A stretch of 48,047 nucleotides of DNA, taken from IMG/VR virus record IMGVR_UViG_3300049893_002926, positions 1-48,047 of that record; one strand, given 5' to 3'. The number at the start of each line of letters is the position of its first letter. Positions within the stretch are counted from its first letter, which is position 1. Below are positions 1 through 7,509 of this stretch, in pieces. Position numbers and translations under genes: made by a program. Under the pieces are notes generated by a model. The model was not told where the DNA came from. It saw only the letters and a list, made by a program, of their open reading frames with translations, and searched no databases. Source of the stretch: a virus.

Positions 1-74
1 CTTCCCCTCCCCCTCCCCCAAGCGCCAGCGCCGTCGACGAGGACCCTGGCGCGGCTGAAGCCACCGCGGAATGA
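1..74 (+). CDS. C-terminal end of an unidentified gene (5' partial)
   Basis: The reading frame is open from the left edge and stops at the TGA at 72-74. That stop overlaps the next gene's ATG at 71 as ATGA, the same junction used throughout this genome, which is the main reason to believe the frame. About 23 residues are visible: a run of prolines followed by Ala, Glu and Asp, i.e. a disordered acidic tail. Such tails are common on phage recombination and replication proteins, but nothing here identifies the product. The gene lies mostly outside the window. Confidence 0.55.
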   Translation, partial: SPPPPPSASAVDEDPGAAEATAE

Positions 75-1225
75 GCCACGCGCGCATTTCGGCGTCCTCG
101 CTCGAACGCCTGGCGGTGTGCCCCTGCTCTATCGCCATGCCCCATGCTGCCGAGGCATCCGACGCCGGAGCGCGGGGGACGCGGCTGCACCTCGCGCTGG
201 AGGCCCTTGTCAAAGGGTGGCCTCGGGAAATGGCCGCAGGTCTCGTAGCTACACAAGAGGAGCGAGACGTAGTGGCCACGGTCCGCTGGGAGGACGCGGC
301 GGGCGACCTGGCAGCCCAGTCGCGCCGGCCCGAAGCCCCTTACATGCTCACCTTCCATGCCGATGGGCCTGGGATCCTGCGCGCCGAAAAGTTGCCGGGC
401 GGGCACGGCAGGCGTAGCTATCCCTTCGGCGAGCGCTTTCAGATTGCCGGCACCGTGGACGTCGTCGGATGGACGACCTGGGACAACCGTCTCGTGGTCA
501 TCGACTGGAAGACGGGCGGGGACGTGGTCGAGGTGAAGGCCAACGCCCAGCTACGCTTCGCGGCCGTGGCCGCGGCTATGACGGAGCAGCAGGAATTCGG
601 CGATGTAGAAGCTCGCATCGCATACGTGTCCAGCGACGGCCGTGTGCGTGTCGACAAGGCCACGTTCGACCGATACGAGCTACGGGAAGCGGCGGATGAC
701 CTGGAGGACATATGCAAGACGGCCACGAGGGCTCACGAAGGGCGCCACCTTCCCCTCTCGTCGATGCAGCTTCGTCCCTCGCCTATCTGTCGCCACTGCC
801 CCGCGCTCCGTAGCTGTCCGGCAATGGTCGGAGCGGCGCGGCACCTGCTCGCGACGGCACCACCAAGCCAAGAGGTGATGGTCGAGAAGCTACGGGCCAT
901 GACCTTGCCCGAGCTGACCATGGCGTACCAGAGGAAGGAACTGCTGGCCCATTGGCTCAAGCGGATGGATGGGGCTTTTGAGGCGCTCGCCTCCGTCGAG
1001 CCCATTCCTGTCGGCGACGGTTACGAGTTGCGGGCCGAGACGTCGACGAGGAGGTCTCTCCCACTGGCGGCCATTTGCGACCTGGCTCGCTCGAAAGGCG
1101 CAACCGACGACGAGATTGAAGCCTTGCGTGTCACGTCGACCACGGCAAGCGTGAGGGTGTGCCGGATGCCTGGCGCGCAGCGCGGTCGGAAACGACCGGA
1201 AGCGATTCTGGTGCCCGATGACTGA
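71..1225 (+). CDS. PD-(D/E)XK nuclease with probable 4Fe-4S cluster (RecB/Cas4/AddB-type)
   Basis: 384 aa. Seen in the sequence: an N-terminal Ser-rich SASSLERLAVCP signature with Cys17; His40 in GTRLHLALEAL; Asp130 in IAGTVDVVG; the core VIDWKTG giving Asp145-x-Lys147; Gln160 in the following helix; and a C-terminal CRHCPALRSCP with Cys240, Cys243 and Cys249. One N-terminal plus three C-terminal cysteines is the 4Fe-4S arrangement of AddB and Cas4 nucleases, and the H-D-DxK-Q order is that of the RecB nuclease superfamily. It probably processes DNA ends during phage recombination or replication. ATG at 71 overlaps the previous stop, and the next gene overlaps its 3' end by 8 bases. The nuclease family is firm; the exact role is inferred. 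Confidence 0.85.
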   Translation: MSHARISASSLERLAVCPCSIAMPHAAEASDAGARGTRLHLALEALVKGWPREMAAGLVATQEERDVVATVRWEDAAGDLAAQSRRPEAPYMLTFHADGPGILRAEKLPGGHGRRSYPFGERFQIAGTVDVVGWTTWDNRLVVIDWKTGGDVVEVKANAQLRFAAVAAAMTEQQEFGDVEARIAYVSSDGRVRVDKATFDRYELREAADDLEDICKTATRAHEGRHLPLSSMQLRPSPICRHCPALRSCPAMVGAARHLLATAPPSQEVMVEKLRAMTLPELTMAYQRKELLAHWLKRMDGAFEALASVEPIPVGDGYELRAETSTRRSLPLAAICDLARSKGATDDEIEALRVTSTTASVRVCRMPGAQRGRKRPEAILVPDD

Positions 1226-1697
1226 GCCCAGCCTGGCGCAGGTCATGGCCCAGCTCGACAGGCTCACCGCCCAGATGCGCCGCTTCGAGATATTTATGGA
1301 AGTGCGCAACCGTGGGCAACTAGCCCCAGAGGAGGACTACTTCGACGAGACCGTGCGGTTTTGTCCGCGCGACTGGCCCGGTGACAGAGTCCCGAAGGGC
1401 GCTCGCCTGAGCCAGTGCTCGCCTGGCTTTCTCCTCTACTACGCCGATGCGCTGGACTCGATGGCGGCGAAGCAGCGATTTTCCGACGAGCGGTGGAACG
1501 GGGCTCCGGCCTGGCGAAGCAACGAGCTGGCTGCCCGACGCGCCAGGCGATGGGCCTACCGTCTAGCCAATTCTCTCGAGTCCCTGGAAGACGTCGCCAC
1601 CCAGGCGTCCCATTGCCATGAAGAAACTTCTCGCCAAGAAGTTGAGCCGTGGGACGAACCCGACTACATGATCATGGCAGACCGTGACCCGCCATGA
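1218..1697 (+). CDS. hypothetical protein next to the nuclease
   Basis: 159 aa, not recognised. The N-terminal 25 residues form an amphipathic helix (MAQLDRLTAQMRRFEIFM) that could oligomerise. The centre carries CPRDWPGDRVPKGARLS, then CSPGFLLYYADALDSMAAK, a pattern resembling the short domains often found beside phage nucleases and annealing proteins, but I cannot name it. The C-terminus is acidic and ends before an ATGA junction with the next gene. Its ATG lies 8 bases inside the nuclease gene, so the two are probably translated together and may act together in DNA recombination. Confidence 0.75.
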   Translation: MTEPSLAQVMAQLDRLTAQMRRFEIFMEVRNRGQLAPEEDYFDETVRFCPRDWPGDRVPKGARLSQCSPGFLLYYADALDSMAAKQRFSDERWNGAPAWRSNELAARRARRWAYRLANSLESLEDVATQASHCHEETSRQEVEPWDEPDYMIMADRDPP

Positions 1698-2146
1698 GGA
1701 AGCCGACCATGCAAGTGGATTCGTTTGATATCGACGTGACCGAAACGCTGCTCGAGGTATCGCACATCCCGACGACGCGCCAGCAGGACCGCCAGCCGGC
1801 ATTTCCCTTCGTGTCCACGGATGCCCAGGCGGCAACCGTGACCGCCGACCAGCCCACCGCCGCCGAGCCGGAATCGGACGCCAGGCAAGAAGCGGAGCCG
1901 GCCGCGAAGGTCAATCTGTCGGCCGCGTTCCGTGAATGGGCAGCGGTGTCGGACATGATGGACGACCTACAGGACCAGATGACGGTGCTGGCCGGCCGCA
2001 GGAGTGACGTCCTCAAGGCCATCCTGGAGTCGCACGGTAGCGGGCCGTTCAAGTTTCGCGGGATGGAGCTTCTGATCGCGAAGAACAAGAACGGGCTGGG
2101 CTACTGTGTGCGCAAGATGGCCAAGAGCCCCACGGTCGTCGACTGA
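1694..2146 (+). CDS. hypothetical protein, disordered N-terminal half
   Basis: 150 aa, not recognised. Residues about 25-75 are Pro, Ala, Glu and Gln rich and likely disordered. Residues about 76-150 look folded: a helix (AAFREWAAVSDMMDDLQDQ) is followed by a short basic beta-rich end containing FKFRGMELLIAKNKNGLGY. The chosen ATG overlaps the previous stop as ATGA; a second ATG five codons later is possible. It continues the plus-strand group headed by the nuclease, so a role in DNA metabolism is plausible but unproven. Confidence 0.75.
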   Translation: MRKPTMQVDSFDIDVTETLLEVSHIPTTRQQDRQPAFPFVSTDAQAATVTADQPTAAEPESDARQEAEPAAKVNLSAAFREWAAVSDMMDDLQDQMTVLAGRRSDVLKAILESHGSGPFKFRGMELLIAKNKNGLGYCVRKMAKSPTVVD

Positions 2147-2160
2147 GCTACGATGCGACC

Positions 2161-2784
2161 ATGAGCCTTTCCAATGACGGACTGCGGGTCATGGTCGAGG
2201 AAGAGGGCCTGGTGCTGGAGCGATATCGGGACGCTTACGGCTACTGGACGATAGGCTGGGGGCATCGTCTGTCTGCGGACGAGATTGCTTCGATGCCCAC
2301 CCGTATCACACTGGAGCGGGCCCTCGAACTAAGGCGGAAGGACACGGAGCGGTTCGAGCGGCGCGTGACCGCAACCTTTCTCGCCTACACCAGCAGCGAG
2401 TTTGATGCCGGGGTCATCCTCGCCTACAACGTTGGCGAGGCAGCTTTCGCCAGCTCAAAGGTCGCCGTTCGCCATCGGGCAAAGGACCGCGCAGGAGCGG
2501 CGGACGCCTTCATGCTATGGAACATGGCGAGGCCATCCTCGGGCGGCCCGCTGCAACAAGACCCCGTCCTGACACGCCGCCGCTGGAGGGAGCGGGCCAT
2601 CTACCTGCATGGAACCTACGCGGACCCCGGAGTCAAAAGCCTCCAGCGGGAGCTAGCGCGCCTCCAGTTCTACAGCGGCGCCATTGACGGGGTCCTGGGC
2701 CCGAAGTCGCTCGATGGCATGAGGTTGGCAAAGCAGGCCATCGACGCAGGGCGCCAGATATTCACGCTGGAGCGCTTGGTTTAG
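2161..2784 (+). CDS. endolysin: GH24 (T4-type) lysozyme with C-terminal peptidoglycan-binding domain
   Basis: 207 aa. The N-terminus shows the T4 lysozyme catalytic triad spacing Glu15-x8-Asp24-x5-Thr30 within EEEGLVLERYRDAYGYWTIG, followed by GWGH, which is diagnostic for GH24 muramidases. Residues about 80-125 include the usual FDAGVILAYNVG core helix. Residues about 157-200 contain LQRELARLQFYSGAIDGVLG, the signature of a PG_binding_1 module. It would cut the glycan chains of the host wall at lysis. There is no signal peptide, so export would need a holin. The stop codon interlocks with that of the converging minus-strand gene. It is about 40 residues longer than a lysozyme alone, explained by the binding module. 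Confidence 0.92.
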   Translation: MSLSNDGLRVMVEEEGLVLERYRDAYGYWTIGWGHRLSADEIASMPTRITLERALELRRKDTERFERRVTATFLAYTSSEFDAGVILAYNVGEAAFASSKVAVRHRAKDRAGAADAFMLWNMARPSSGGPLQQDPVLTRRRWRERAIYLHGTYADPGVKSLQRELARLQFYSGAIDGVLGPKSLDGMRLAKQAIDAGRQIFTLERLV

Positions 2785-2963
2785 CGTCCTCGGCGGATGC
2801 GGTCGGCCGCTTTCGCCGACGCGCTCTCTTGCTCCAAGATTTCCAGGACGTGCCGCGCCTCGGGGTCTCCATCCAAGAGCATCCGTATCGCTCGGACGAG
2901 GTCCGGCAACACGCGACCAAGGAACAATAGCGTATCGAGCGCCCGCTGGGCATCGTCGCTCAT
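2781..2963 (-). CDS. small helical protein of the lysis region
   Basis: 60 aa, not recognised. It is predicted almost entirely helical: a hydrophobic stretch (TLLFLGRVLPDLVRAIRMLL) is followed by an acidic then basic helix. The hydrophobic part is amphipathic rather than a clear membrane span. The start ATG at 2963 overlaps the lipoprotein gene's stop as ATGA, so the pair is probably translationally coupled. Its TAA stop shares bases with the endolysin stop on the other strand. A longer frame is open upstream, but that part is antisense to the neighbouring genes and was discarded. Confidence 0.65.
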   Translation of the reverse strand: MSDDAQRALDTLLFLGRVLPDLVRAIRMLLDGDPEARHVLEILEQESASAKAADRIRRGR

Positions 2964-3322
2964 GGGCACCCCTCCAAGGCGGCAGAGTGTAGCGCGAGGA
3001 CGGCCTGACGCCCTTCTGTCCCCGGCGTCTCGCTGAGTAGATCCAGGGCGTGGTCGGCGGCGACCCGTGCGGCGCACCACACCGTGGGCTCGTCCGATTG
3101 CCGCTCGGCGTCCGCCAGAGCCTTTCGTGCCTTGCTGTACGCAGCAGCGCATCGCTCGGCACGCTTCAGGTCCCAGTCGGAAATGGCCAGGTCTGCACAC
3201 GCTCTGTCGGCCACTTGCACGCCAAGGGCCGCGCCCTCGAGCAGTTTGCGCACATTGGGCCTCCCGGTGAAGCAGGAAACAGAAGCCGCCAGCCATGCGG
3301 CAAGCACAAGCCAAGGCATCAT
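2960..3322 (-). CDS. putative lipoprotein of the lysis cassette (possible outer-membrane spanin)
   Basis: 120 aa. A short hydrophobic leader (MMPWLVLAAWLAASVSC) ends in a plausible lipobox with Cys17. The mature part is helical and Ala, Glu and Arg rich with several further cysteines. A small lipoprotein beside a holin-like gene and facing an endolysin fits an o-spanin, but its mature region is helical rather than proline-rich and no inner-membrane spanin partner is obvious, so this is inference. ATG at 3322 overlaps the upstream stop as ATGA; an adjacent ATG at 3319 is equally possible. A periplasmic lipoprotein of another role, such as superinfection exclusion, remains possible. Confidence 0.65.
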   Translation of the reverse strand: MMPWLVLAAWLAASVSCFTGRPNVRKLLEGAALGVQVADRACADLAISDWDLKRAERCAAAYSKARKALADAERQSDEPTVWCAARVAADHALDLLSETPGTEGRQAVLALHSAALEGCP

Positions 3323-3600
3323 CTTGCATCCGGAGGTGGTGGCCGGCCGGAGTTTGCGACCACCTTTCGGATCGCCTCGTCCTCAAGATACGGGGGCAAC
3401 TCGTGCTTGCCCTTTGTGTACGCCGCAACCGCGGACGCGACGCTTAGGAGCACCGTTCCGAGCGGGCCAAAGAGAACGGCAGGCGGAACCCACCCACGCG
3501 CAATCGCCAGAGTAGGCACTCCGACAAGCACCAAGGCGGCGACGGCGGCAAGGCCGACGACCAGGAAGGCCATCGGCCAGGTGATCTTGTCCAGGTTCAT
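3319..3600 (-). CDS. holin-like small membrane protein
   Basis: 93 aa. Two hydrophobic segments are visible: about residues 9-34 (MAFLVVGLAAVAALVLVGVP onward) and about 41-61 (VLFGPLGTVLLSVASAVAAY), separated by a short polar turn. A charged C-terminal tail follows. Size, two membrane spans and a basic/proline-rich cytoplasmic end fit a class II holin. It lies just downstream of the terminator at 3612-3656 and heads a three-gene ATGA-coupled set. Holins have little sequence signature, so the role rests on topology and neighbourhood. Confidence 0.65.
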   Translation of the reverse strand: MNLDKITWPMAFLVVGLAAVAALVLVGVPTLAIARGWVPPAVLFGPLGTVLLSVASAVAAYTKGKHELPPYLEDEAIRKVVANSGRPPPPDAR

Positions 3601-3611
3601 GGGGCCAGCTC

Positions 3612-3656
3612 AAAAAAGGACCCCGGAGCCCCCGCACCATGCAAGAGCCCCGGGGC
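3612..3656 (-). terminator. rho-independent terminator ending the late operon
   Basis: On the minus strand the arms CCCCGGGGCTC and GGGCTCCGGGG form an 11-bp stem including two G-U pairs, with a loop of about 13 bases. They are followed by TCC and a run of six T. The two G-U pairs would be A-C mismatches on the plus strand, and the T run also fits only the minus strand. It lies directly after the coiled-coil membrane gene at 3692-4144 and before the holin-like gene, so lysis-gene expression needs read-through or another promoter. Confidence 0.75.
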
Positions 3657-3691
3657 ACCATATCACGACGCAGCAGAGATAATCTGTACCC

Positions 3692-4144
3692 CTAGCGATA
3701 CCGCACGCGCAACCAAGTTTCGACCACGCCCGCTAGGATTTGGGTGATGGCTACGGCTGCCGACAAAACGGCGCTGAGCACGGCGAGCTGGCTAGGCCGC
3801 AGGTGAAACCCGGAACGTGCGAGCGCCGCAATCGCCTTCTTATGTTCGCGGATGGCATCTTCTGTCCGCTCGATGGACCGCTGAAGGTCCTCGGCTCTCG
3901 CTCGCAATTCCTCGAGGTCGGTGGCGCGCGACTCTTCGAGGCGCGTCAGGTGGGCGTCGAGGCCAGCGGTCCATGAACGTACGTCGTGCGCATGCTCCTC
4001 GGCTCGACGCAGACTGGCGAGCGCCATGTCCGTGATGCGCCCGGTCTCCCGTTCGACGGCCGACACGCGGGCCTTGATGGCGAGCGTTTCATCGGCGCAT
4101 GCGGCCATAGCCTTTTGCACTGCGAGCTTGGTATCGTCCGCCAT
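3692..4144 (-). CDS. coiled-coil protein with C-terminal membrane anchor (XhlA-like)
   Basis: 150 aa. Residues about 15-108 are a long charged helix with heptad character (for example DLEELRARAEDLQRSIERTE). Residues about 116-142 form one hydrophobic segment (QLAVLSAVLSAAVAITQILA) followed by a short basic tail. This layout, cytoplasmic coiled coil then C-terminal membrane span, is that of XhlA-type phage lysis accessory proteins. It differs from inner-membrane spanins, where the span is N-terminal. It is the last gene before the terminator at 3612-3656. The ATG at 4144 is preceded only by a weak GAAG-type ribosome site. Confidence 0.7.
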   Translation of the reverse strand: MADDTKLAVQKAMAACADETLAIKARVSAVERETGRITDMALASLRRAEEHAHDVRSWTAGLDAHLTRLEESRATDLEELRARAEDLQRSIERTEDAIREHKKAIAALARSGFHLRPSQLAVLSAVLSAAVAITQILAGVVETWLRVRYR

Positions 4145-4162
4145 TCTTCGGTAAGTAGCATT

Positions 4163-4624
4163 TCAGCACCTCTCGGCGGCGTCGACGACAAGCAACGTGT
4201 CCACGTGCGTAACCGTCGCTTCCGGCTGGGCAGAATGAACGGACATGAGCACTTCTCCCAGCCCCGCCGGTAGTGACACATTGGCGACCGCAGGCACCAT
4301 GGTTTCGCACCACTGCTCATCGATAGCGCGGACGGACAAGTGGCCGAGCACTGGCGCTGGCATCCAGGTGAGCCTGCTCCCGTGGCTGTGGACTGTCATG
4401 TCAAAAGACTCGCTCCAGACCTGGGTTTGACCATCACGCCATCTCGAGCAGGACATCCGGAACGTCGCCGCGGGTATGTCGAAGCCTGCAAGTCGCGACG
4501 TGACCGTCATGTGCGCGCAGACGGCGGGCCTTGCATCGAAGACCGCGTCCGGGACAATGACTGGGCCGAGCAGCCCGAAAGCCACGCTCACCCCGCCCGC
4601 CTGGGCGAGCAGAAATGGGGTCAC
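4163..4624 (-). CDS. hypothetical tail-region protein
   Basis: 153 aa, not recognised. The sequence is beta-rich with short hydrophobic strands and few charged residues (for example FDMTVHSHGSRLTWMPAP), and contains scattered Cys and Trp, as in small virion surface domains. A GTG start at 4624 overlaps the upstream stop as GTGA. It is near the distal end of the late operon, after the fibre genes, so an accessory tail or capsid-surface role is likely but not shown by any motif. Confidence 0.65.
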   Translation of the reverse strand: MTPFLLAQAGGVSVAFGLLGPVIVPDAVFDARPAVCAHMTVTSRLAGFDIPAATFRMSCSRWRDGQTQVWSESFDMTVHSHGSRLTWMPAPVLGHLSVRAIDEQWCETMVPAVANVSLPAGLGEVLMSVHSAQPEATVTHVDTLLVVDAAERC

Positions 4625-5172
4625 GCGAAGCCGCTCCGGCGCGCCGGGATGCCCGTCGCGCCCGCGACGCCCGCCCCCACGTAGTCACGAAGCTCTGCCG
4701 ACTTCCAAGGCGTAACACCGTCCGGTCGGTAAACAACGAGGGAGCCGGGCGAGCCAGGGGTGGCCTCTTGGCGGTTGTGGTGCACGGCGTGCACCCATCC
4801 GACCTGCCCCACGGTTTCACGTGCCACGTACTCCTCGGTCGCGCGCCTCAGAACGCTGCCGTCCTGCACCCGGAACTCCACGCAGAGGCGCGCCCCGGGG
4901 GCCGTGCCTGCCGGCAGGGCCGCCAGCGCGCGGCGGTAGACCCCGGGGGCGAGGGCCGCGCTCACCTCCGCCATGGGCGCCTCCCTGACCGACCATCCGG
5001 ACGCTTTCCAGGTCCCATCCGACCAGTCGAGATAGAGCAGCGACACGGGGACCGGAAGCGTTCCGTCCAGTCGGATGGCTACGACCGGCACCAGGCCCGT
5101 GACCCCACCGACGTCCTCCCTTTCGACCGTAAGGTGGAGGACCAGCGGCTCGTCCAGTTGGGCCTCGCGCAT
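4621..5172 (-). CDS. hypothetical beta-rich tail protein (possibly BppU-like)
   Basis: 183 aa. The first about 115 residues alternate hydrophobic strands with turns (PLVLHLTVEREDVGG, VPVSLLYLDWSDGTW, GARLCVEFRVQDGSVL), an Ig-like or BppU-like pattern of baseplate accessory domains. A Gly/Pro-rich end follows. The start was placed at ATG 5172, which overlaps the peptidase stop by one base (TGATG); the frame is open far upstream, but that part is a shadow of the peptidase gene. No firm family assignment. Confidence 0.65.
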   Translation of the reverse strand: MREAQLDEPLVLHLTVEREDVGGVTGLVPVVAIRLDGTLPVPVSLLYLDWSDGTWKASGWSVREAPMAEVSAALAPGVYRRALAALPAGTAPGARLCVEFRVQDGSVLRRATEEYVARETVGQVGWVHAVHHNRQEATPGSPGSLVVYRPDGVTPWKSAELRDYVGAGVAGATGIPARRSGFA

Positions 5173-5699
5173 CAGCCCGTGCCCCCATCGGCGACCACCG
5201 CGTTGCACTCCCGGCTGAGCGCCTCCATGAGGGCGCTCGGTGCCGTCGATTCGGCGTCGAACTCGACTCCGCCGATGCGAGTCGTGGGAAGGCAGCGTAA
5301 CACCAACTCCGAACACACCATCGCCGATGGGTCGGCCAGCGGGTTTCGCAGCTTGCGCTTCGCCCATCGCGTCATGACGAGGACGGGCAAAAACCCGAAG
5401 AGCCCGCCTACGTCGTACCGCTCTCCCATGGCGCCCATGAGACGGCTCATGTCGGGTCGCAGCTCGGCCGTTGGTACCAATTCCTGCACGATGGTGCGCT
5501 TCGCGCGCCAGCGATGCCGGGTCATGATCCGCACGCCAGCCAGGGACGAGTCGGCGACCATCGACCAGCCGGCCCACCGAAACCCAATGCCGCAGTGGCT
5601 TACGGACGACCCGGTTGCCTGCCGAATCAGCCAAGAGCCCAGGGTGGCACTCCTCGAAAAGATCAGCGTGACGTTGTCCGGTGCGGCCATGGCCATCAT
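5172..5699 (-). CDS. permuted papain-like (NlpC/P60, YiiX-type) cysteine peptidase
   Basis: 175 aa. Two conserved blocks are seen in permuted order: the His block SSVSHCGIGFRW with His35, preceded by the entry helix GSWLIRQATG, and later the Cys block SAMVCSELVLRCL with Cys129. In permuted NlpC/P60 enzymes of the YiiX/YaeF kind the His block precedes the Cys block, as here. These enzymes hydrolyse peptides, amides or lipids. In a tail module it could trim peptidoglycan or a host surface ligand, which is inference. ATG at 5699 overlaps the upstream stop as ATGA. No signal peptide is seen, consistent with delivery on the virion. Confidence 0.72.
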   Translation of the reverse strand: MMAMAAPDNVTLIFSRSATLGSWLIRQATGSSVSHCGIGFRWAGWSMVADSSLAGVRIMTRHRWRAKRTIVQELVPTAELRPDMSRLMGAMGERYDVGGLFGFLPVLVMTRWAKRKLRNPLADPSAMVCSELVLRCLPTTRIGGVEFDAESTAPSALMEALSRECNAVVADGGTG

Positions 5700-6424
5700 T
5701 GCGTGCGCTTCCTCCCGAGCAGCAGCCACCATGCCGCCTTGACCGTGCGCTCCCCGTCGACATGGAGGGCCAGCTTCATCCTCCACCGTGGGAACAGTTT
5801 CTTGATCTTGATCGCTGGCACCGTGATGTTGGTGACGGCGCTGCCTAGGATGGGCAGCTTCGTTGCGAACGTCTGAAGCGTGACCGGGAACTCGAACAGG
5901 TTGCACCCGCCCTGGTCCGTCACGGCGGCCGGTGCCAATGACCCAAGGCCCACGTCCTGGAGCGAATAGTCCCACTTGCCGTTTGGCAAACCCGCCGCGT
6001 CGAACGCGGGAACAGGCACCCAGTTTCCTCCTGCGCCCAGGTCCAGCACGTGGCTGGCATCCTCGCCCGCCGCCGGGTCAATTCGGTACAACCCGCCCCC
6101 AAGACTTGTGCGCTTGCAGTTAGCCGTGCCACTCGTGCCCGGCGTTGGGGTTGCTGGCGCGTACACGGACATGGTCAGGGTGTCGCCAAGGTCTGCACCT
6201 GACCAGCCCAGACCGCCACCAGCCACATAAACCCAGTCACAGAACCCCCACTCCAACTCTTCGGTTCCGGGTGTCGACCGCTGAATCTGAAAGACGGGGC
6301 CAGAGCCAGGCGTAGCCGCGTCGCCAGCCCCGGCATAATTCATAAGCACGTCACCAGGGAAAATGTTCACAAGGACGACAGGCTTGCCGTCGCTCGTCCG
6401 CGGCGTGAGGGGGGGAAGGCTCAT
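5696..6424 (-). CDS. hypothetical virion protein of the fibre region
   Basis: 242 aa, not recognised. It starts with a polar stretch and VVLVNIFPGDVLMNYAGAGD, then a long Gly, Asn, Ser and Thr-rich beta region with several Trp, and ends in a basic patch (KIKKLFPRWRMK) and WWLLLGRKR. The composition is that of secreted or virion-surface phage proteins. ATG at 6424 overlaps the upstream stop (ATGA) and its own stop overlaps the peptidase start, so it is coupled on both sides. Role within tail or capsid decoration is unknown. Confidence 0.65.
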   Translation of the reverse strand: MSLPPLTPRTSDGKPVVLVNIFPGDVLMNYAGAGDAATPGSGPVFQIQRSTPGTEELEWGFCDWVYVAGGGLGWSGADLGDTLTMSVYAPATPTPGTSGTANCKRTSLGGGLYRIDPAAGEDASHVLDLGAGGNWVPVPAFDAAGLPNGKWDYSLQDVGLGSLAPAAVTDQGGCNLFEFPVTLQTFATKLPILGSAVTNITVPAIKIKKLFPRWRMKLALHVDGERTVKAAWWLLLGRKRTQ

Positions 6425-7509
6425 GGTGTGTATTCGTACCCTCGCACGACGAAATCAACTTCCTGAAGCGACCCTGACAAGCGGCGTCGCTTCACACGGA
6501 TTGTCTTGGTTGTGCCGTTGCCATCCGAGTTGGCGCCATCCCGCGCTTTCTCAGTGTTAGGAAAAACCTCCGTACTGAAGCCGTTCAGGTACACACGTTC
6601 GATTAGGTGCTCGGTGGTGCCATCGAAGTAGAATACTTCGACAACTGAACCGCGCTCGCTCGTGTCCCCCTCGCACCCTGCCACTATCTGCTGAACCACG
6701 AAGCGCTTGCCATTCGTGATGATGTAGTTGTCGGTCTGGTCCGATGCGATGCCTAGTGCGCCCGAGAAGGTGATGGTGACCTTTGTCGTAGAAGGCGGAG
6801 GCTCGGGCGGCGTAAGTGTGAGCTTGCCCTCCACCTGCAAACGTCGACGCCCATCGAGCGAATCCACGCGCACATCCAAGGCGCGGGCGACGCCGCCGGC
6901 GTCCTCGCCGACAGCGATAATGCCGTCGGTGCCGGCGGGGACGGCGACGCCCCTCGCGACCGTCAAAATCACGTCGGCCCCGTCGACCAGACGCACTGAG
7001 CCTAGCCGGTTGGTCCCTGCCGGAAGACCGGCTTGGTCGGACGCTAGTGTTACCGGCAGGCTTCCCGCCATCGTCTTCTGACCGACGGTGGGGGCGGTCG
7101 AGCCTAGCCAGGACCCGGTGTTCACGTCCAATCGGCCCCCGACGAGCGCGGCCGGTAACTGCCCCGTCTTCGCGGCGTCGTAGAACGATGCGCCGTCGGA
7201 AAGCCGCGCGGCGTGTGGGCTCGCAGCCGTGACGTGCTCGAGGGCCGGTTCGATGAAGACGGAGCCGTCGGACTGACGTACAGCCCAGGGTGCCGCCGCC
7301 CCGGCTGGCGAGCCCTGACTGGCCGTAAGCGAGCCGTCCACCGTGATCGACCCGCCGCCGTCGTCAACGGAGAGAGACCCGCCGTTGTCCGTGACGGGTT
7401 GCGCCGTCGTCCCGGTCGGGTCCACGCGCAAAGGCGCCGTTGCGGTCGCCAACTCCGTTCCGTCGCTCTTACGAGGGACCGCGCTCTCCAAGGACTTCGA
7501 GGCACCCAT
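6421..7509 (-). CDS. tail fibre / structural protein
   Basis: 362 aa. The N-terminal third has short repeats of the GGSLSVDDGGGSITVDGSLT kind. The middle holds PTVGQKTMAGSLPVTLASDQ, a phrase commonly found in phage tail and fibre proteins. The C-terminal about 120 residues form a beta-rich domain (for example TNGKRFVVQQIVAGCEGD) ending in FVVRGYEYTP. The repetitive, Gly/Ser/Asp-rich, low-Lys composition fits an extended trimeric fibre. It overlaps the upstream stop by one base (TAATG). It probably forms part of the distal adhesion apparatus. Confidence 0.75.
   Translation of the reverse strand: MGASKSLESAVPRKSDGTELATATAPLRVDPTGTTAQPVTDNGGSLSVDDGGGSITVDGSLTASQGSPAGAAAPWAVRQSDGSVFIEPALEHVTAASPHAARLSDGASFYDAAKTGQLPAALVGGRLDVNTGSWLGSTAPTVGQKTMAGSLPVTLASDQAGLPAGTNRLGSVRLVDGADVILTVARGVAVPAGTDGIIAVGEDAGGVARALDVRVDSLDGRRRLQVEGKLTLTPPEPPPSTTKVTITFSGALGIASDQTDNYIITNGKRFVVQQIVAGCEGDTSERGSVVEVFYFDGTTEHLIERVYLNGFSTEVFPNTEKARDGANSDGNGTTKTIRVKRRRLSGSLQEVDFVVRGYEYTP

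Noticed and set aside
4615-5742. 375-residue open frame on the plus strand
   Set aside because: Antisense to the peptidase and a tail gene; composition is Arg, Pro and His rich without domains, typical of GC-rich shadows.
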